A stretch of 64,000 nucleotides of DNA from Cristatella mucedo (Eukaryota > Bryozoa > Phylactolaemata > Cristatellidae). The stretch lies in NCBI GenBank assembly GCA_009760855.2, contig WPIO01000014.1, positions 2,469,501 through 2,533,500 of the forward strand. The letters are read 5' to 3'. Both the position numbers and the translations under genes were made by a program. Below, piece by piece: positions 1 to 13,100 of the stretch. The notes under the pieces are model-generated. The model searched no databases. It saw only the letters and a program-made list of their open reading frames with translations, and was not told where the DNA came from. Position 1 is the stretch's first letter. Each line of letters starts with the position of its first letter.

Positions 1-59
1 TATTTTTATGCCAATAACACTCAGGTCTACCTACCCTTTGACCATTCCTTAACACTAGT

Positions 60-1029
<970 letters not shown>

Positions 1030-2101
1030 GCACATTCGATTTACGACGTCTATATCGGCAGTTTTCAAACCTGTGTCTTCCCACCCTCATGGATTCCTAA
1101 TAACAGCATAAAGGTAATGTTGTTAGTTTGAATGTGCTTGCAGAAAAGGACGCTTGAAAAAGACTCTCAACTCTGCCAACTCCCACCGAATGGCACTTGC
1201 CAATGCAGAGATCTTTTTTCAGGTGACCAGAAAAAGATGGAGCTTAGGCTAAGTGAAGCGAGCTTGTTTTTATGTTGTTAAGTCACAGGGCACAGGCATG
1301 TCATGCAGAGTTCTCCTATAGTAAATAATTTACTTCCAGTCCAATGTGTGGTGTATTACTTGCATAAAGGCATAGGAATTGCAATGAATGTAATACACTG
1401 TACTGTATATCAAACCGTCGACATGCTAAATAAGCCTAATAGTGACAGTGCTAGAGATTATTGGTGGTTCTGAGTTAAAATATCACTAGAGCTCACTGCC
1501 GGTGGATTCGCTTCGTTGAGTCATAGTAGAATTACAATGACACTCCGGAAGTAATTGTCGCCATCTTACCACGTGACAGAGGGAAGGACGGATTCGCTTT
1601 AATTAGTAGAGATCACGAGCCAGCTGTGTCATAATCTATGGCTTAGAAATAAAAAAAGACATCTGAAGGGATGGTTAGTCCGAACATCATAGCTGATGTA
1701 TAAGCCCTCTGTAGCCGTGGAATATACAGATATACGTTAATTACATAGACTTGTTATTAAGATATAGGCATTCTTGATTGACACCATATTGTCGGAAAAC
1801 CTGAAAGTATCAGTATGGCTCCTACAACTCAGTAGTCGTGTTTCAAGGTGCTATTTTCATCATTGTCGGTCACATATACAAGGAGTACAGCACTGCTACA
1901 CTAGCAGAGTGTCTATGGCAAAGAACTTGAGGACATTCGTTTCACAGTGCAGATCTATGAGCGGAAGGATTCGTGTGCAGAATGATGGCAAACGAAGATA
2001 AGTAACAACCATTAAGTGACGACCAAGAATCAACATATCACGTACATTACACCAGCGTAATTTTTACTAATCCTACTACCGATAAAGTTAAACTTGAATT
2101 T
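1030..2101. other. Intergenic, nothing recognised
   Basis: No coding exon, RNA or repeat of the families found elsewhere was recognised here. The longest open frames are short and have no flanking splice signals. Confidence 0.5.
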
Positions 2102-2265
2102 TAGCTGATGTTATAACTGCCTCGTTTATATAGCGATAGAACAGCCTTAACGGCTATCACCACTGCTTGCAGTGGGCACTAAAGGATCGCCCACTGCAGA
2201 ACTCGAACTCATGGCCTGGGTCATGAAGAGCAAGCACCCCTTGCCTGGGCTAAGAGTGTAAAACA
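2102..2265 (-). mobile_element. SINE-B copy
   Basis: On the minus strand it has a tRNA-like head with an A-box-like start and a degenerate B box (around 2200-2212), then the SINE-B body that reads through an ATCCTTTA-type core. It ends with the family's 'GCTGTTAAATCAGC'-like terminus. It matches the copies at 6812, 12497, 15600, 43600 and 52465. Confidence 0.65.
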
Positions 2266-3639
2266 ACCACGGTACTGCCGGTTGGGAGGCATTTTGTTGT
2301 GAGGGAAATCTAGCACCAACAGTTGCTATTGCTTCTGGTTACTGCTTCCACCAGGCTCAGCCATGGACTAGAAACTCGTAGCTCCATCTTTCAGCGCTCT
2401 TAGCTAGGAAGGCCCAAGTAATGGTGATGCACTGGGCAAACTACGGATAACGTAAGACAATAGTCTGTGAAGAGTAGGTCCGAGAGTAAAGAGGCGACCA
2501 GCTGCTCAACACAGCAGCCAAAGCCTCTCCCTACCACAGCACCACTGTGGAAATGCTTGCCCCTCCCCCATAGAGCCAGCAAACCAGTTCTGACTCGAAT
2601 ACATTGACCAAATGGGAGGGACCTAGCGAGATGCCGACTATTGAGCACTGTGATCGATAGCCTCAAGGACAGCCGGACAAACAGGTGCATAAGCAGAGAG
2701 GCAGCATATACTCACAGGCTGGGTCCGGCACCCATCCACGTCACCCAGTCCTACAAGAACCATCAACCGAACTGTCGACAACATGCAAAAGCATCGCACG
2801 AGGTCAGCTCCGAGAATACAGTGGCCACTCGCACATACAGGAATGCGAGCACATGCAGAAATGTGGGCGCTCACTGTGCATTCTCTAATCAATCGACTGG
2901 CTGTAATCACTGAGTTTCACCTACTTTCAGCATATCGCATGAGCTCCTTGTTCACAGCAAAAAAAGGCATGAATTCGGATCTGATATGACTGCATTTTTT
3001 GCATACCATAGAACGAATGATGTGCAGCTGTCCCTGACGGCAAAGATCAATCACCAGAATTTTGGTGGCAACCCTGTGAAAGGAAGTCGGCTAACTAACG
3101 ACGGCCTCCGGTTTACAAAATTCCTCAATATTTTGCAGCGCTTAATGTGCAGGTAGTCTCCAATAGCAAGCTGTTTCTTTGGGTTATTTTTAGCAATAGT
3201 GCCAATACTAAGATATTTGAATTAATTTCCCAAATGGAAGTTGCAAGGTTTGCAGGCAATATCCTTTAGAAGCAATGAGTCCTATACGGCTAGGCCGACG
3301 GATGCTTTGGCCACAGACGATTTTGTCAAGCATTCAGAACCACGGTCCTTTTTTTTTATTAATACCAGAGAGCTCTCTTCCAGATGGCTGGGGCTCGGGG
3401 AAAGCCAATCATAAGAAGCTGGCATTTAAAAGCACACACGACAAAGTTTTGAAGTATACCCAGCCGCAAATAAATCGCAGTAAGGAGGCAGCTGCTGTGG
3501 CAGCAAATTGTTTGGGTGATAATGAGGATTTTCTACAATGCCAGACACACTGAAGTTGAGCACAGCATGCGAAATATTTATAGACTGCCCACAAACAAAC
3601 ACGTACGGTGCTGGTATATATGCGCTTAGTTTGACATAG
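2266..3639. other. Intergenic, no gene recognised
   Basis: Open frames of 60-96 codons occur on both strands (for example 2400-2910), but none has recognisable homology, splice context or a composition unlike its surroundings. Confidence 0.45.
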
Positions 3640-4345
3640 GTTCTACCACGAATCTCTCTGACCTCCATGATCTGCCCAGGCATTGGTGCCACAAGCTTTT
3701 GTTTTGTCTCTTCTATAGTAGCACATCACAGAGCCTCAACTTTTATAGAAAAGGTCTCCTACTGAAGTAGTCCGACCTGCCTCAGCAGCTTGTCAATATC
3801 GTCCTATCGACGTTTTATCGGGTGATCAGATCAGTCGACTGGCTTGGCGACTGTATCAGCACCACATGGGAATTCATCGAAAGAGTGCTTTACTAGTCTA
3901 GCACTGTACTTAGGCTTGCTATCTTGCTGCCAAATATACCGATTCCCCAAGCAGAGCATTCTTGCTTTTCACTTCAAATCACTTGACCACCTGAAGGTAA
4001 GTGTGCTTGTTCATAATACCTTAGCTACGGTGCTGAGCCCAAAAACCTTTTTCGGCAAATCAACTGAAAAATCATGCCGATTTTCTGCCAAATTTCACAG
4101 GAGATTGAAGGCAGTCATGCCGATATACTTCATCGTTCCTTTGGCGATCCTTTATTATGTGCTCTCCTTTACGAAATGCCGTGAGCTAACTTTCATCAGT
4201 CCATAAAACAGAATTCCAGTTGTCCTCTGTCCAGTGGGCGTGGGCCCATTGAGAGCTGTCTTCTTTATGACGACTGGAGGGCAGAGACTTGCATTTAGCA
4301 ACCCACTAGAAGGTGCTACGAACGTCTTTCTCTTTCTCAATATCG
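3640..4345 (-). pseudogene. Tc1/mariner transposase relic (DDE family)
   Basis: Read on the minus strand from 4345 downward, the three frames piece together a Tc1-type transposase. Around 4260-4180 lies HWTEDNWNSVLWTDES, the 'LWSDES' block with the first catalytic Asp. Around 3930-3850 lies QQDSKPKYSARLVK, equivalent to the QQDNDPKH block with the second Asp. A corrupted D-x-PIE-like stretch follows. Around 3720-3640 is KLVAPMPGQIMEV, equivalent to the C-terminal 'LVDSMPRRIQAV' block. Stops and frameshifts lie between the blocks. Terminal inverted repeats and the N-terminal paired-like domain were not identified, so the element is a dead fragment. The order of four family blocks makes the assignment fairly secure. 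Confidence 0.75.
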
Positions 4346-6811
4346 ATCACTGTGACATCATGAAAGTGCAAGGTATCGAAGTGGGACAATTCTGATCTGA
4401 GGTGCTACCACCTTGATGAGTCGGCCACCCCTGGTATCGGTCCTGCAGAGCCGACCAGATCCAGCTGTCTGGGCCATCGAACCAGTCCCAGTACATCTGC
4501 CAAGAAAATAGCAAACAAAGATTTTCCAATCCCAAGCCATCATCAAATCTCACGATTGCAATGGCATCGTCGATGCACCGATTTTGCTGCTGTGTTGTTG
4601 ATAGCTACAGAAACCCTGTATTCAATAGCTACAAACGGCCGATCCAGACGTATCGGTATTAGGTGGGCATAAGAGTTATCCTTGGGCCAAATAGCAGTGG
4701 GCAGAACAACCGAGCGGGTTAACATTATAAATTTTAGGAAACCCAGACGGACGTCACTACCTTTAAAAGCTATAAATACACCGGCTGCATGGTCTGACTT
4801 AAGCCTTTTTCGGACCTGTAAGTAGGACCTCGACAGCTGCCCAAGAGGATGCTCCGGGATAACTCCAGCCTGGTCAGAGCTCCCAGATGCTCCGAGGCTG
4901 TGGTATAAGCTCTGGCCAGCCCAAACACTGACAATCGAGGGGAGCGACAATTTGTTTTCGCCTAGCTTTACGTATATGAGTGCATTACGAATAGTAGTGA
5001 ATGAAAATGAATAGCTCATTGGAGTAGATCAAGACCCTACAAATTCGGTGCAACTGGGTCGAACTGCGGTGCTCTGGGAGAACGTGTGCTAGTGGAATGG
5101 TTGAACAGCTTGCTGCTAGCTTACGTGGGCCGAATTTGCATATCCCTGAACTTATAACTAGCCTAAGTATGTGAAGTTAATGTGACAAGGTATGTGCTTA
5201 GACCTAACAGATTAACGACAACTAATTCTGGTAAGGAATCCTAATAGATGATGCAACTAGGAAGTGGTCGCTGGATGTAGGATTCGATGAAGGAGCAGCC
5301 AGCCAGAGAAGAGTGCTGATGGCCCCTTGCCTGGCTGGTCCGACGATTGGGAGGATGAGCTGCACTCAACTATCACCCACGTGGGGCTAATCCTATAACA
5401 GTTATTTAAGATGATCCATGTGAAACCTTTCGCACCATTACTAAGAGAGAGAGAGAGACAGAGAGTGAGTTGAGCATAGATAAGAGGAAGTAAGAGTGAG
5501 CGTATGCGGGAGGTTGAGCTAGGATGTGTGAATGCTCGGATGTAAACAGGGGCAGATTGAGACCACGTGCGCCCACGGCTCGGACTCGGTGTAAGAACAC
5601 AAGCACTCTGCCCTACGGCGGCTCCACGCTGCGGGCCTGCCGCTGCATGACGACCCAGAGACTTCGAAGACGTCGTAGCATCAAGCAATAAACAGCGAGT
5701 GCAACTTAGACTGCTAAGTGTCCTAGCAATGACTGGGCCCGTTGCTATGGTACAGATTTTTCTACAGCACGCACAGAACCCGAGAGCTTTCGGTGAGCAT
5801 ATGATAGCCAACATTTCGACTTGAGAAACAGTTTGTAGAAAAGACGAGACAGTTGAGAGATCGGAGTAATGAGTGCCTTAGAATAAGTCCAGGAGAGCAA
5901 AGAATGAGGTACTAGGATCGGTTTCGGCGCAGAGTTGTGAGCCCTCGTGTAAAGATTCATGTGTGTATCGCTCAAAACTATTGATATGACGGGCACAATT
6001 TGGCCTAGAGAGGTATACAGTGGCCTAGGCCAAGTGGTCTACACCGATTTAACCCCGGGCATACTCAGGCCAGGCGGTATACTCCAGCCTTTACATCAGA
6101 TTTAAGCCAAGTGGGGGTCATACCTTAACCTCGCAAGAGGCCACCAATCATGTGAAGACTGAAGAGTCATGTCCGATGGCCAAGCAATCCGTTATGCCCC
6201 ATCAGTTCGTGGTCCGAGCATCCGGCCAGGGCTCACTGGTTTGCTTATGCACCCTTGTCATTCCAGTGAGCTGCAGGCCGGTTCACACGCAGAGTTTGTG
6301 CAGCGCCACTGGCCTGACTCTTGGACATCCACAATGGTGCATGCAAATGACTACGCGTAAGCAGCCATCATACTGCTTCCTCAGGCAAGTGGTGTAGCTA
6401 TCTTAAGTTGCTGCAACTGTGACAAAGCTGACATGGAACCTCTAAGAAGAAGAGCTTTATGGTAATGGACAGAAGTAATCAAGCAATAGCAGGCCTTCGA
6501 CTTGCCACTTTACAAAAAATTGGAGGACGACAGCTGTGAGGCTAAAAGGTGCACCTACTCCATCACTAGCTAAGCAACAAAAAACCCACTGAACAACGTA
6601 ACTAGCTGAAGAATACTACTGCATGCAATCATAAAAAGATGCAAGAGGAAGACAAAAGTAAAATTTCAAGTTCAAAGTTAGAGTCTTTCACAAGGAACTT
6701 ACATGCTGGTTTGGATACCGTATGCACAAAGGCTGGACAGGAACACCAGGAGCAAAAGCACCTAAAAAAAAAAGGCTTAGGAGATTCATCACTCTCATTT
6801 ACTAGCGGCAT
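4346..6811. other. Intergenic with unassigned open frames
   Basis: The largest frame is a 158-codon ATG-initiated ORF on the minus strand at 4543-5019. I recognise no domain in it and see no splice sites that join it to another frame. Another minus frame at 5257-5814 has 185 codons and also no homology I can see. Both could be chance frames or remains of the neighbouring transposon. Confidence 0.4.
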
Positions 6812-6935
6812 GAGAGTCTTAACGGCAATCACTACCACTTGCACTGTGAAATGAAGGATCGCCCACTTCAAGACTCGAACCCACGACCTGGGTCGCAAAC
6901 AGCAAGCACTAACCTCTGGGGTAAAACCCAGGTCG
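6812..6935 (-). mobile_element. SINE-B copy, partial
   Basis: The minus strand contains the tRNA-like B box in 'GGGTTCGAGTC' (around 6878-6888). It is followed by the SINE-B core with the ATCCTTCATTT block and the 'gtgattgccgttaag' stretch. The distal end is truncated. Confidence 0.65.
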
Positions 6936-7574
6936 TACTATACATAAACTATCACCTGCATGTGAGTTAACCTGCGTGTGAGTTAAAATATCCAAACCTG
7001 CAATCGACATATTCAAGGGTGCTCACACCATTTGCTCTCTGACGAATGCTCAGCCATTGTCATGCATTAAAGTGAGTGTGACCCTGGCATCTTTACGTAT
7101 GCTGACACTGTGGATGTCACCATTAACCATATGATCATGCCTCCTTTACAGCATACTCGTAAATTGCCTAAAAGAAGATTAAGTTCTCTGAGGGGCACAA
7201 AAATATAATATTTGTATTATCTCTAGATTACAGCCAAGTGACTGTTGTGACTGTTGTGCCTTCAGTGACTCTTTCTACCCATTCCATTGTCGATGCACAT
7301 TGGTAGGGGCTATAATCGATTCGATAACAGTCAATATTTGGATTGTTGCTCTCCAATGGGTGTTCCACGAAGATCCCAAATTGTGTTTCCAGCTGGCCAC
7401 TGATGGGACCCCCCCCACCCACTTCTCAATCTTTGCTCAAGTGCAAAAGCACGGTCTGCGCGAGCACACACCGGCTTTTCACTTGGGCATGCATTGCCGA
7501 GCAGCAATTGGCCACCTACTACTACTTTCACTCGTGCCTGCTAGTGATGAGGTGGAGGGAGTCTAGTAACCCCC

Positions 7575-7870
7575 AAACGTAGGTCAAATATTGTGTAGAA
7601 CGTGCCGTCCGCTCGTATGCACGCAAAGCGTGGAGCTCACTACTGACTGACGTCACGATCTCTCCTGACTTGACGACATTTAAAAAGAGGCTAATAACCT
7701 ACTTGTACCTCACACAATTCACTCCGTCAGTGTGAATTGTGCTTTGGGCGCATTTTATCGCTAACCAATTGAAGACCTCCTTTCCAGCTTACGTATGGTG
7801 CCAAGAAAGAGATTTAGTTCTCTTAGAGTGCTACCAACGTGCTATATTGCTATTATTACAATGATATTTA
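7575..7870 (+). mobile_element. L2-A LINE 3' end
   Basis: It aligns with the last 300 bp of L2-A: the coding end containing 'TGACGTCACGA' and 'TTTAAAAAGAG', the untranslated stretch, then a decayed tail (CAAGAAAGAGATTTAGTTCT) and (ATT)n. It is 5'-truncated, like most copies in the window. Confidence 0.7.
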
Positions 7871-8259
7871 TTATTAATACATTATAGGTCAATATTCAAA
7901 CAAGACCAACATTATTTCTTCAATAGAGTAAAATATGGCCATTGTTGATTACAAATTGAGTAGGCAGTAAGGTCTACGTTAGACATTCAGAGACAGCTAA
8001 CAGAAGCTGGGGGAGAGTGTAGGCAATGCCTCTAATGGATTAAGAATAAGGGGAAAATTTTGCTTTAGTTGAGCTTATGATCCAGGAATAAATTACCCGA
8101 GATCATCACGATATTTCACACTTCGGCACAAAATAAATCAAGGGCTCTGCCGCCTTACAGTGCTCTCAATGTGGTGCAGTAATCATGAGCTTCAGTAGGA
8201 TAAACATGGGCAAACATAGGCTGCTGGACGAAAGACTACAGACAGGAATAAGCATATAC

Positions 8260-8264
<5 letters not shown>

Positions 8265-8344
<80 letters not shown>
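8265..8344. repeat. (GT)n microsatellite
   Basis: An uninterrupted GT dinucleotide tract of about 80 bp. Confidence 0.98.
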
Positions 8345-8345
<1 letters not shown>

Positions 8346-9321
8346 ATCATAAAAATTAACACAAATGTGAAACTTTGCTGAGTTTTACAAAAATCACGGC
8401 CAAAAATACTACCACGAGGTAAGATTAATATGAGGAAGTAGTAAATGTACCAGATTGTGCATGCTGCCACCTCGGTTGGACGTACGGAAAAACATGCACA
8501 ATTAACTTGTTTGGCGGTTTCCCTTGGGTGCGGAAACAGTTGCAGTTTTCAAAGGATAGTTTTTGGCAACACAATCAGAAGATGGTGAAGTAAAAAATGG
8601 TGTATGTATCAGATAGTCCTCTCTAGAAAATGCATCCTAACAACTGTGTCGGGCACTAGTTTGGAGAATATTGAAGGTTTGAGACTTCTTGTATTGTGCA
8701 TGCACATACACAGGCCAGATCTGGTTTGAGAATATGCAAGAAATCGGTAGTGCAGTGAGAGCAAGAAACCAGCTCACTACATTTCCTGATGAAAAAAGAG
8801 CCATAGAGCACAACAACACTGTTTTTAGAAGTCTTGGCAAACACATGAGATGCCAAAACCATGGTGACCTGAATGGCTTATAATGTGTTCCCTGAAATTA
8901 TGAGATGGTAGTTTAATCTATTGCATGCATTTAGCAAACTGAGATAGTTAAAACCCAAAACACTATTTTAAAGGATTTTTTAATTCCTTGTTTACCAGAA
9001 AACGCTGTTGTATTTTTTTCATTTTTACCGTGTCATCGAATTTTAGCATCTCTTCGAACCATATCAAACGTATGGTTGAGAAAGCTCAAATTAGCATGCT
9101 TCAAACTCTCGGTGATTGCTGAAAAATGCACAACATGGTTGGTGAGATACGTTTTTATAGAGTTGGATACTAGATGCATCTAGTAAATCTTATTCACGAT
9201 GCTCCAACCGTACTAGAAAATTATATCTGTCGAGAATGGTGACTACGTCGGTAGCCAGATATTGCTCCAGTTACTACATAAGTGAGTCATTGCACATATT
9301 TTTCACCTGGTAAGATAACTA
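8345..9321. other. Intergenic, nothing recognised
   Basis: No exon or known repeat was recognised. If the LPCAT-like gene to the right continues past exon 4, this stretch would be part of its next intron. Confidence 0.4.
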
Positions 9322-9530
9322 AAGTAATGTAATGTATCACCATCTGTAACTCCACAAACCTATGAAGACTATGTTGGTGTTACGCAGGAGAGTTTTGTAT
9401 AGCACACTCACAGCCCAACCGGCTTTCCGTATGCATTCGGTAGCCAACAGACTTCATCTCACGCATCAAAGAGAAACAAGGGAAGCATAGCAGAGTCAGG
9501 AGGGCAGTTGAGGTAGTAACTAGGTTGGTA
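9322..9530 (-). mobile_element. LINE-B 3' tail
   Basis: It matches the terminal region of LINE-B at 46315-46520 in the same orientation. Shared landmarks are 'TAATGTAATGTATC', 'CTCCACAAA', 'GTTTTGTATAGCACAC' and 'GCATTCGGTAGCCAAC' on the plus strand. It is a 5'-truncated copy of about 200 bp. Confidence 0.75.
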
Positions 9531-9787
9531 GCATGTCCGATTTATTACAAATATTATGCTAACTCATGCAAATCATATGCTCTACTGAAATTTTCTTGGC
9601 CTTCAGTCCATACAAAACTGAATTATCAGAGATTGCATGTGTACATATAAAGGCGTTTTTCAAGATATGATTTAGCAACCCATTGCTAAGCAGCCAATTC
9701 GAAAAATAGATATGCCGCACCGGCACTACTTCTTTAGTCAAAGGAACCAGTGCCGGTTCCAGGGCAGTGCATGCTCTTCCGGTATAC

Positions 9788-9975
9788 ATAATAATAAGAA
9801 TAATAATTCACTTGATAAAGCGCCCTCAGAGAACTTAATCTCTCTCTAGGCACTTTACATTTGCTGTAAAGTGAAATGCAATTGAATGGTAAGTAAAATC
9901 ATGCTTGAAAAAAACAAACGAAATGAATAATATGGTTAGGGGTGACATGCACAGGGTCAGCATGCAATGGCATGC
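9788..9975 (-). mobile_element. L2-A LINE 3' tail
   Basis: On the minus strand it reads through the L2-A 3' untranslated region into the hairpin (GGCACTTTAC / GATAAAGCGCC landmarks on plus) and an (ATT)n-like end at 9788. It is strongly 5'-truncated. Confidence 0.75.
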
Positions 9976-10144
9976 AGGTCGAGCTGCAAAGGGCTCGCCC
10001 TATCTCCCATCTTTGTTCATCAACCGTCCGACCAACACACGGCTGCCGGCTTAGATACCATAGTCACGATGGCTCCGAAAACAAAGGCATGTCCCCTCCA
10101 CAAGCGTTGCTACGTGCACCACTCATCATGGCTGGTCGACCTAC

Positions 10145-13100
10145 CTGGCTTGAAAGGGATGAGGCAGGTGTGGTTTGTGCAGATACTCTCAGGGAACACC
10201 ATCACTTGCGGCCATCCGCCCTTCGTGGCCGCACGGCGGCGTATCTCTTGCATAGCCCACTGTCGAGACTGTGCCTCACTCCGAGATACAAATATTGCTT
10301 CGGTGAGTCTGAAGAGAGCTGGACAAATGGCATGGAAAAAACTAATCGTTAGAATTAAAGGGCCTCTGGATGTGCAAATATGCTAGGCAAGGAAGCAATA
10401 ACACTAATAATAACAAATACTAGTATATTACTAAGGCATGTGTATAGCACCCCCGGAAAGCTAAGTCTCGTTTTAGGCACTTTATATACACTGCAAAGGA
10501 ACTATGTCGTATGGCTGGTGATAACAAGCACAGCATCAGTACACAAAAGCACACCGAAGACAAATCATGTGGACACAACGAATGCTCTGAGCAACACGTG
10601 CATTTTTAGCTGTTGCTTAAATGTCGTCAAGTTAGGGTGCAACCACTGCTCGAAAGCACATGTGAAACCACAGTTTGACATCTCCATTATTATTATCTTA
10701 AAATTATGCTGAGTTATGCTGATGCACAGCATGCTGTACAGTGAACTACTTTATTCCAGCTTCGTCGAGGAGAATGTCTATGGAGAGTGCAAGATATATG
10801 CTCGTTTCCCTGGGCCTTATGTTTGAAAAAAGGGGTTGCTTCTGTATCATCAGAGAAGCATTTTTACTGGGTCCAATATTTGCACAATTAGCCCAGTTCA
10901 AGCCACGATGCTCCCTCCGGGAGCTGACGTGCGACTGCAAAAAACTTTCAGCTGTCAGCAACACGGCACAGCAACGTTTGCTATCTTCCATACTATCAGA
11001 TCGCGGATAACGGGTGGGGCACACACACGAGCCGGTAGGAAACCCTCAAAAAGTAATGCATCACCGTAAAAAACGGGTACCTGTTTTTTAAATTGGCACT
11101 TCAAGCGCAATCAAACGGCTTCACACGACAGACTGCACAACCCCGGGCTTTTTCGATACAGCGACCTGATTTGCCCCTTAGTCACTAGGATGCAGAGAAG
11201 GCTATCAGGTAAGCAGCAGACACAGAGCAAGCGGCGCTCCCAAGTCAAGCGGCGCCCGTGCACTGGTGCATGCACCCCCGTACAGCGCACGTGGCTTAAC
11301 TACAAGAGCACAGGCAAGAAACAAAAGTCATCAGCATAAATAAATGATAGGCATAAGCATAGCTAACGCAGCCGGTCACATGCATTTCAAAAGAGCACTT
11401 ACTGCCAATGACAGGAATGTGAGCATTCTCCATGCGCGAGACAGTGACGGGAAGACCGCACACAAAGCCGACAAGGACGTCCACGAAAGCCGAGTGAGGT
11501 GCCATGCACAGAATGGGCGCCTCCTTTGACGACACTCGCACACCCTTTATCGTGACCCAGTGTATGCCGCAGGCAAAGAAGGCGATGCGCACAAACACGA
11601 TCACAGGCAGCTTCAGGGCTCTGCAAAACAGCGCAGGCCGATAGCCATAGGTCAGGGGCAGACAGTGCAAGGTTAGTGGGAAACAGTACAAAGCAAGCAC
11701 ATTATACATGTGGCCATCCAGTTAGGGAACAGCTGAGAATACAACAGACAGATAGGCTTAGTGACGATGACAAAACCAAGAGTGGTTTGCTGCTTCGACC
11801 ATAGTCTGCAAAGTAGCAGCTTTCATTGAATAAATAGTCACGTTTTTGGTGCATTTTGCTTCAGTTGCTTTTATTTAGGACCCTCAAACACCAGGGGTGC
11901 GACTATAGCCATGCAGATATGGTGGAACCCATTAGTTAAGTGGTAGCAGCATCTTCCGGCAGCCAGATCTGTTAAGGTCCTAAAATAGCCTTAAGCTAAA
12001 AGCGATCATACTGAGAAGAGACACAAACTGGCTGCAGGCTGATTCGTATATGTACATTAACCAGGATGCTGGGCTGGTAGGAAAGCAAAAGAATGCCATC
12101 AGCTGAGAGTTTCAAGCAAGACAGATGACCCTAAGGATGGCCATCAATAAACGTGTCCAAGGAAATAATAATGACTGCACTAGTTTCAGAGTGAAGCTAA
12201 ATCAGGTCAAGCCAGAGACTACCCTTCGAGAGAAGCAAGAGACCGAACTTAGCAACGAAAAGCTATTTCTAACTTGGGCTGGTCAGCTGTGTGTCCTCTG
12301 GCTACTCTGCATAGCAGCTTGTACCTTGTTCGGCTGTAGGGGTACACCTTCAGGGTGTGTACCATTACTGGCGATTGCAGTCATACCATAGGGTCTGCTA
12401 TACCGTGGCTCCTGGGTTCTTTTAGTTTCAACCGTTTAGACTGGTTTGCGATGCATAAGGCGTTTGCCCCGGAACATAATAAATAAATAAAATAAACATT
12501 GGCTGATTCAACAGCCTCATTTGTATAGCAGCAAAAGAACCTTAACGACTATCACCACCGCTTGCAATTGGCAATAAAGGATCGGCCTCGGAAAGATTCG
12601 AACCCATTACCGAGGTCGTGAAGCACATTGCCTCCTAGGACTTACGGCCCACTAACCCCCACTAACCGGTCCAAATTAAGCTGTTGGTTTCGGCGACCAG
12701 CTATGGGTGAGTGTAATTTAACTTCACAACATGTCGCGAATTTCACATTATCCGGGCAGAGCACGGAGGGGAGCAGACGCTTTTGTGCGGTTGCGAGGCC
12801 TCACCTAGTACCACCATCCCTCACTTTGCTAATACCCTGGGTACAGTGTAGAAAACGTATTTGGGTTGTCCCAGCCTGGAACTCTCTCCAGCGACATTCC
12901 TGGTGAGACAAACGGTCCTTGTGAGACAGCAGCCTCGCTACTTCCATAGGGAAATAGATTCACAGACTCGTCACTGAAGAACGTCAGGACACTTCCTGAT
13001 CTTGCATTTATGCTGGTAAAGCCAGGTCGAGCAGGGACTATGGATTCCGACTACATCGACGATGCCAAGCTTTTGTATGTAACAGTCATCGGTTGTGCCT

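Noticed and set aside
4543-5019. 158-codon ATG-initiated ORF on the minus strand
   Set aside because: No domain, no homologue I recognise, no splice context, and codon composition like its surroundings. It is kept only as part of an intergenic description.
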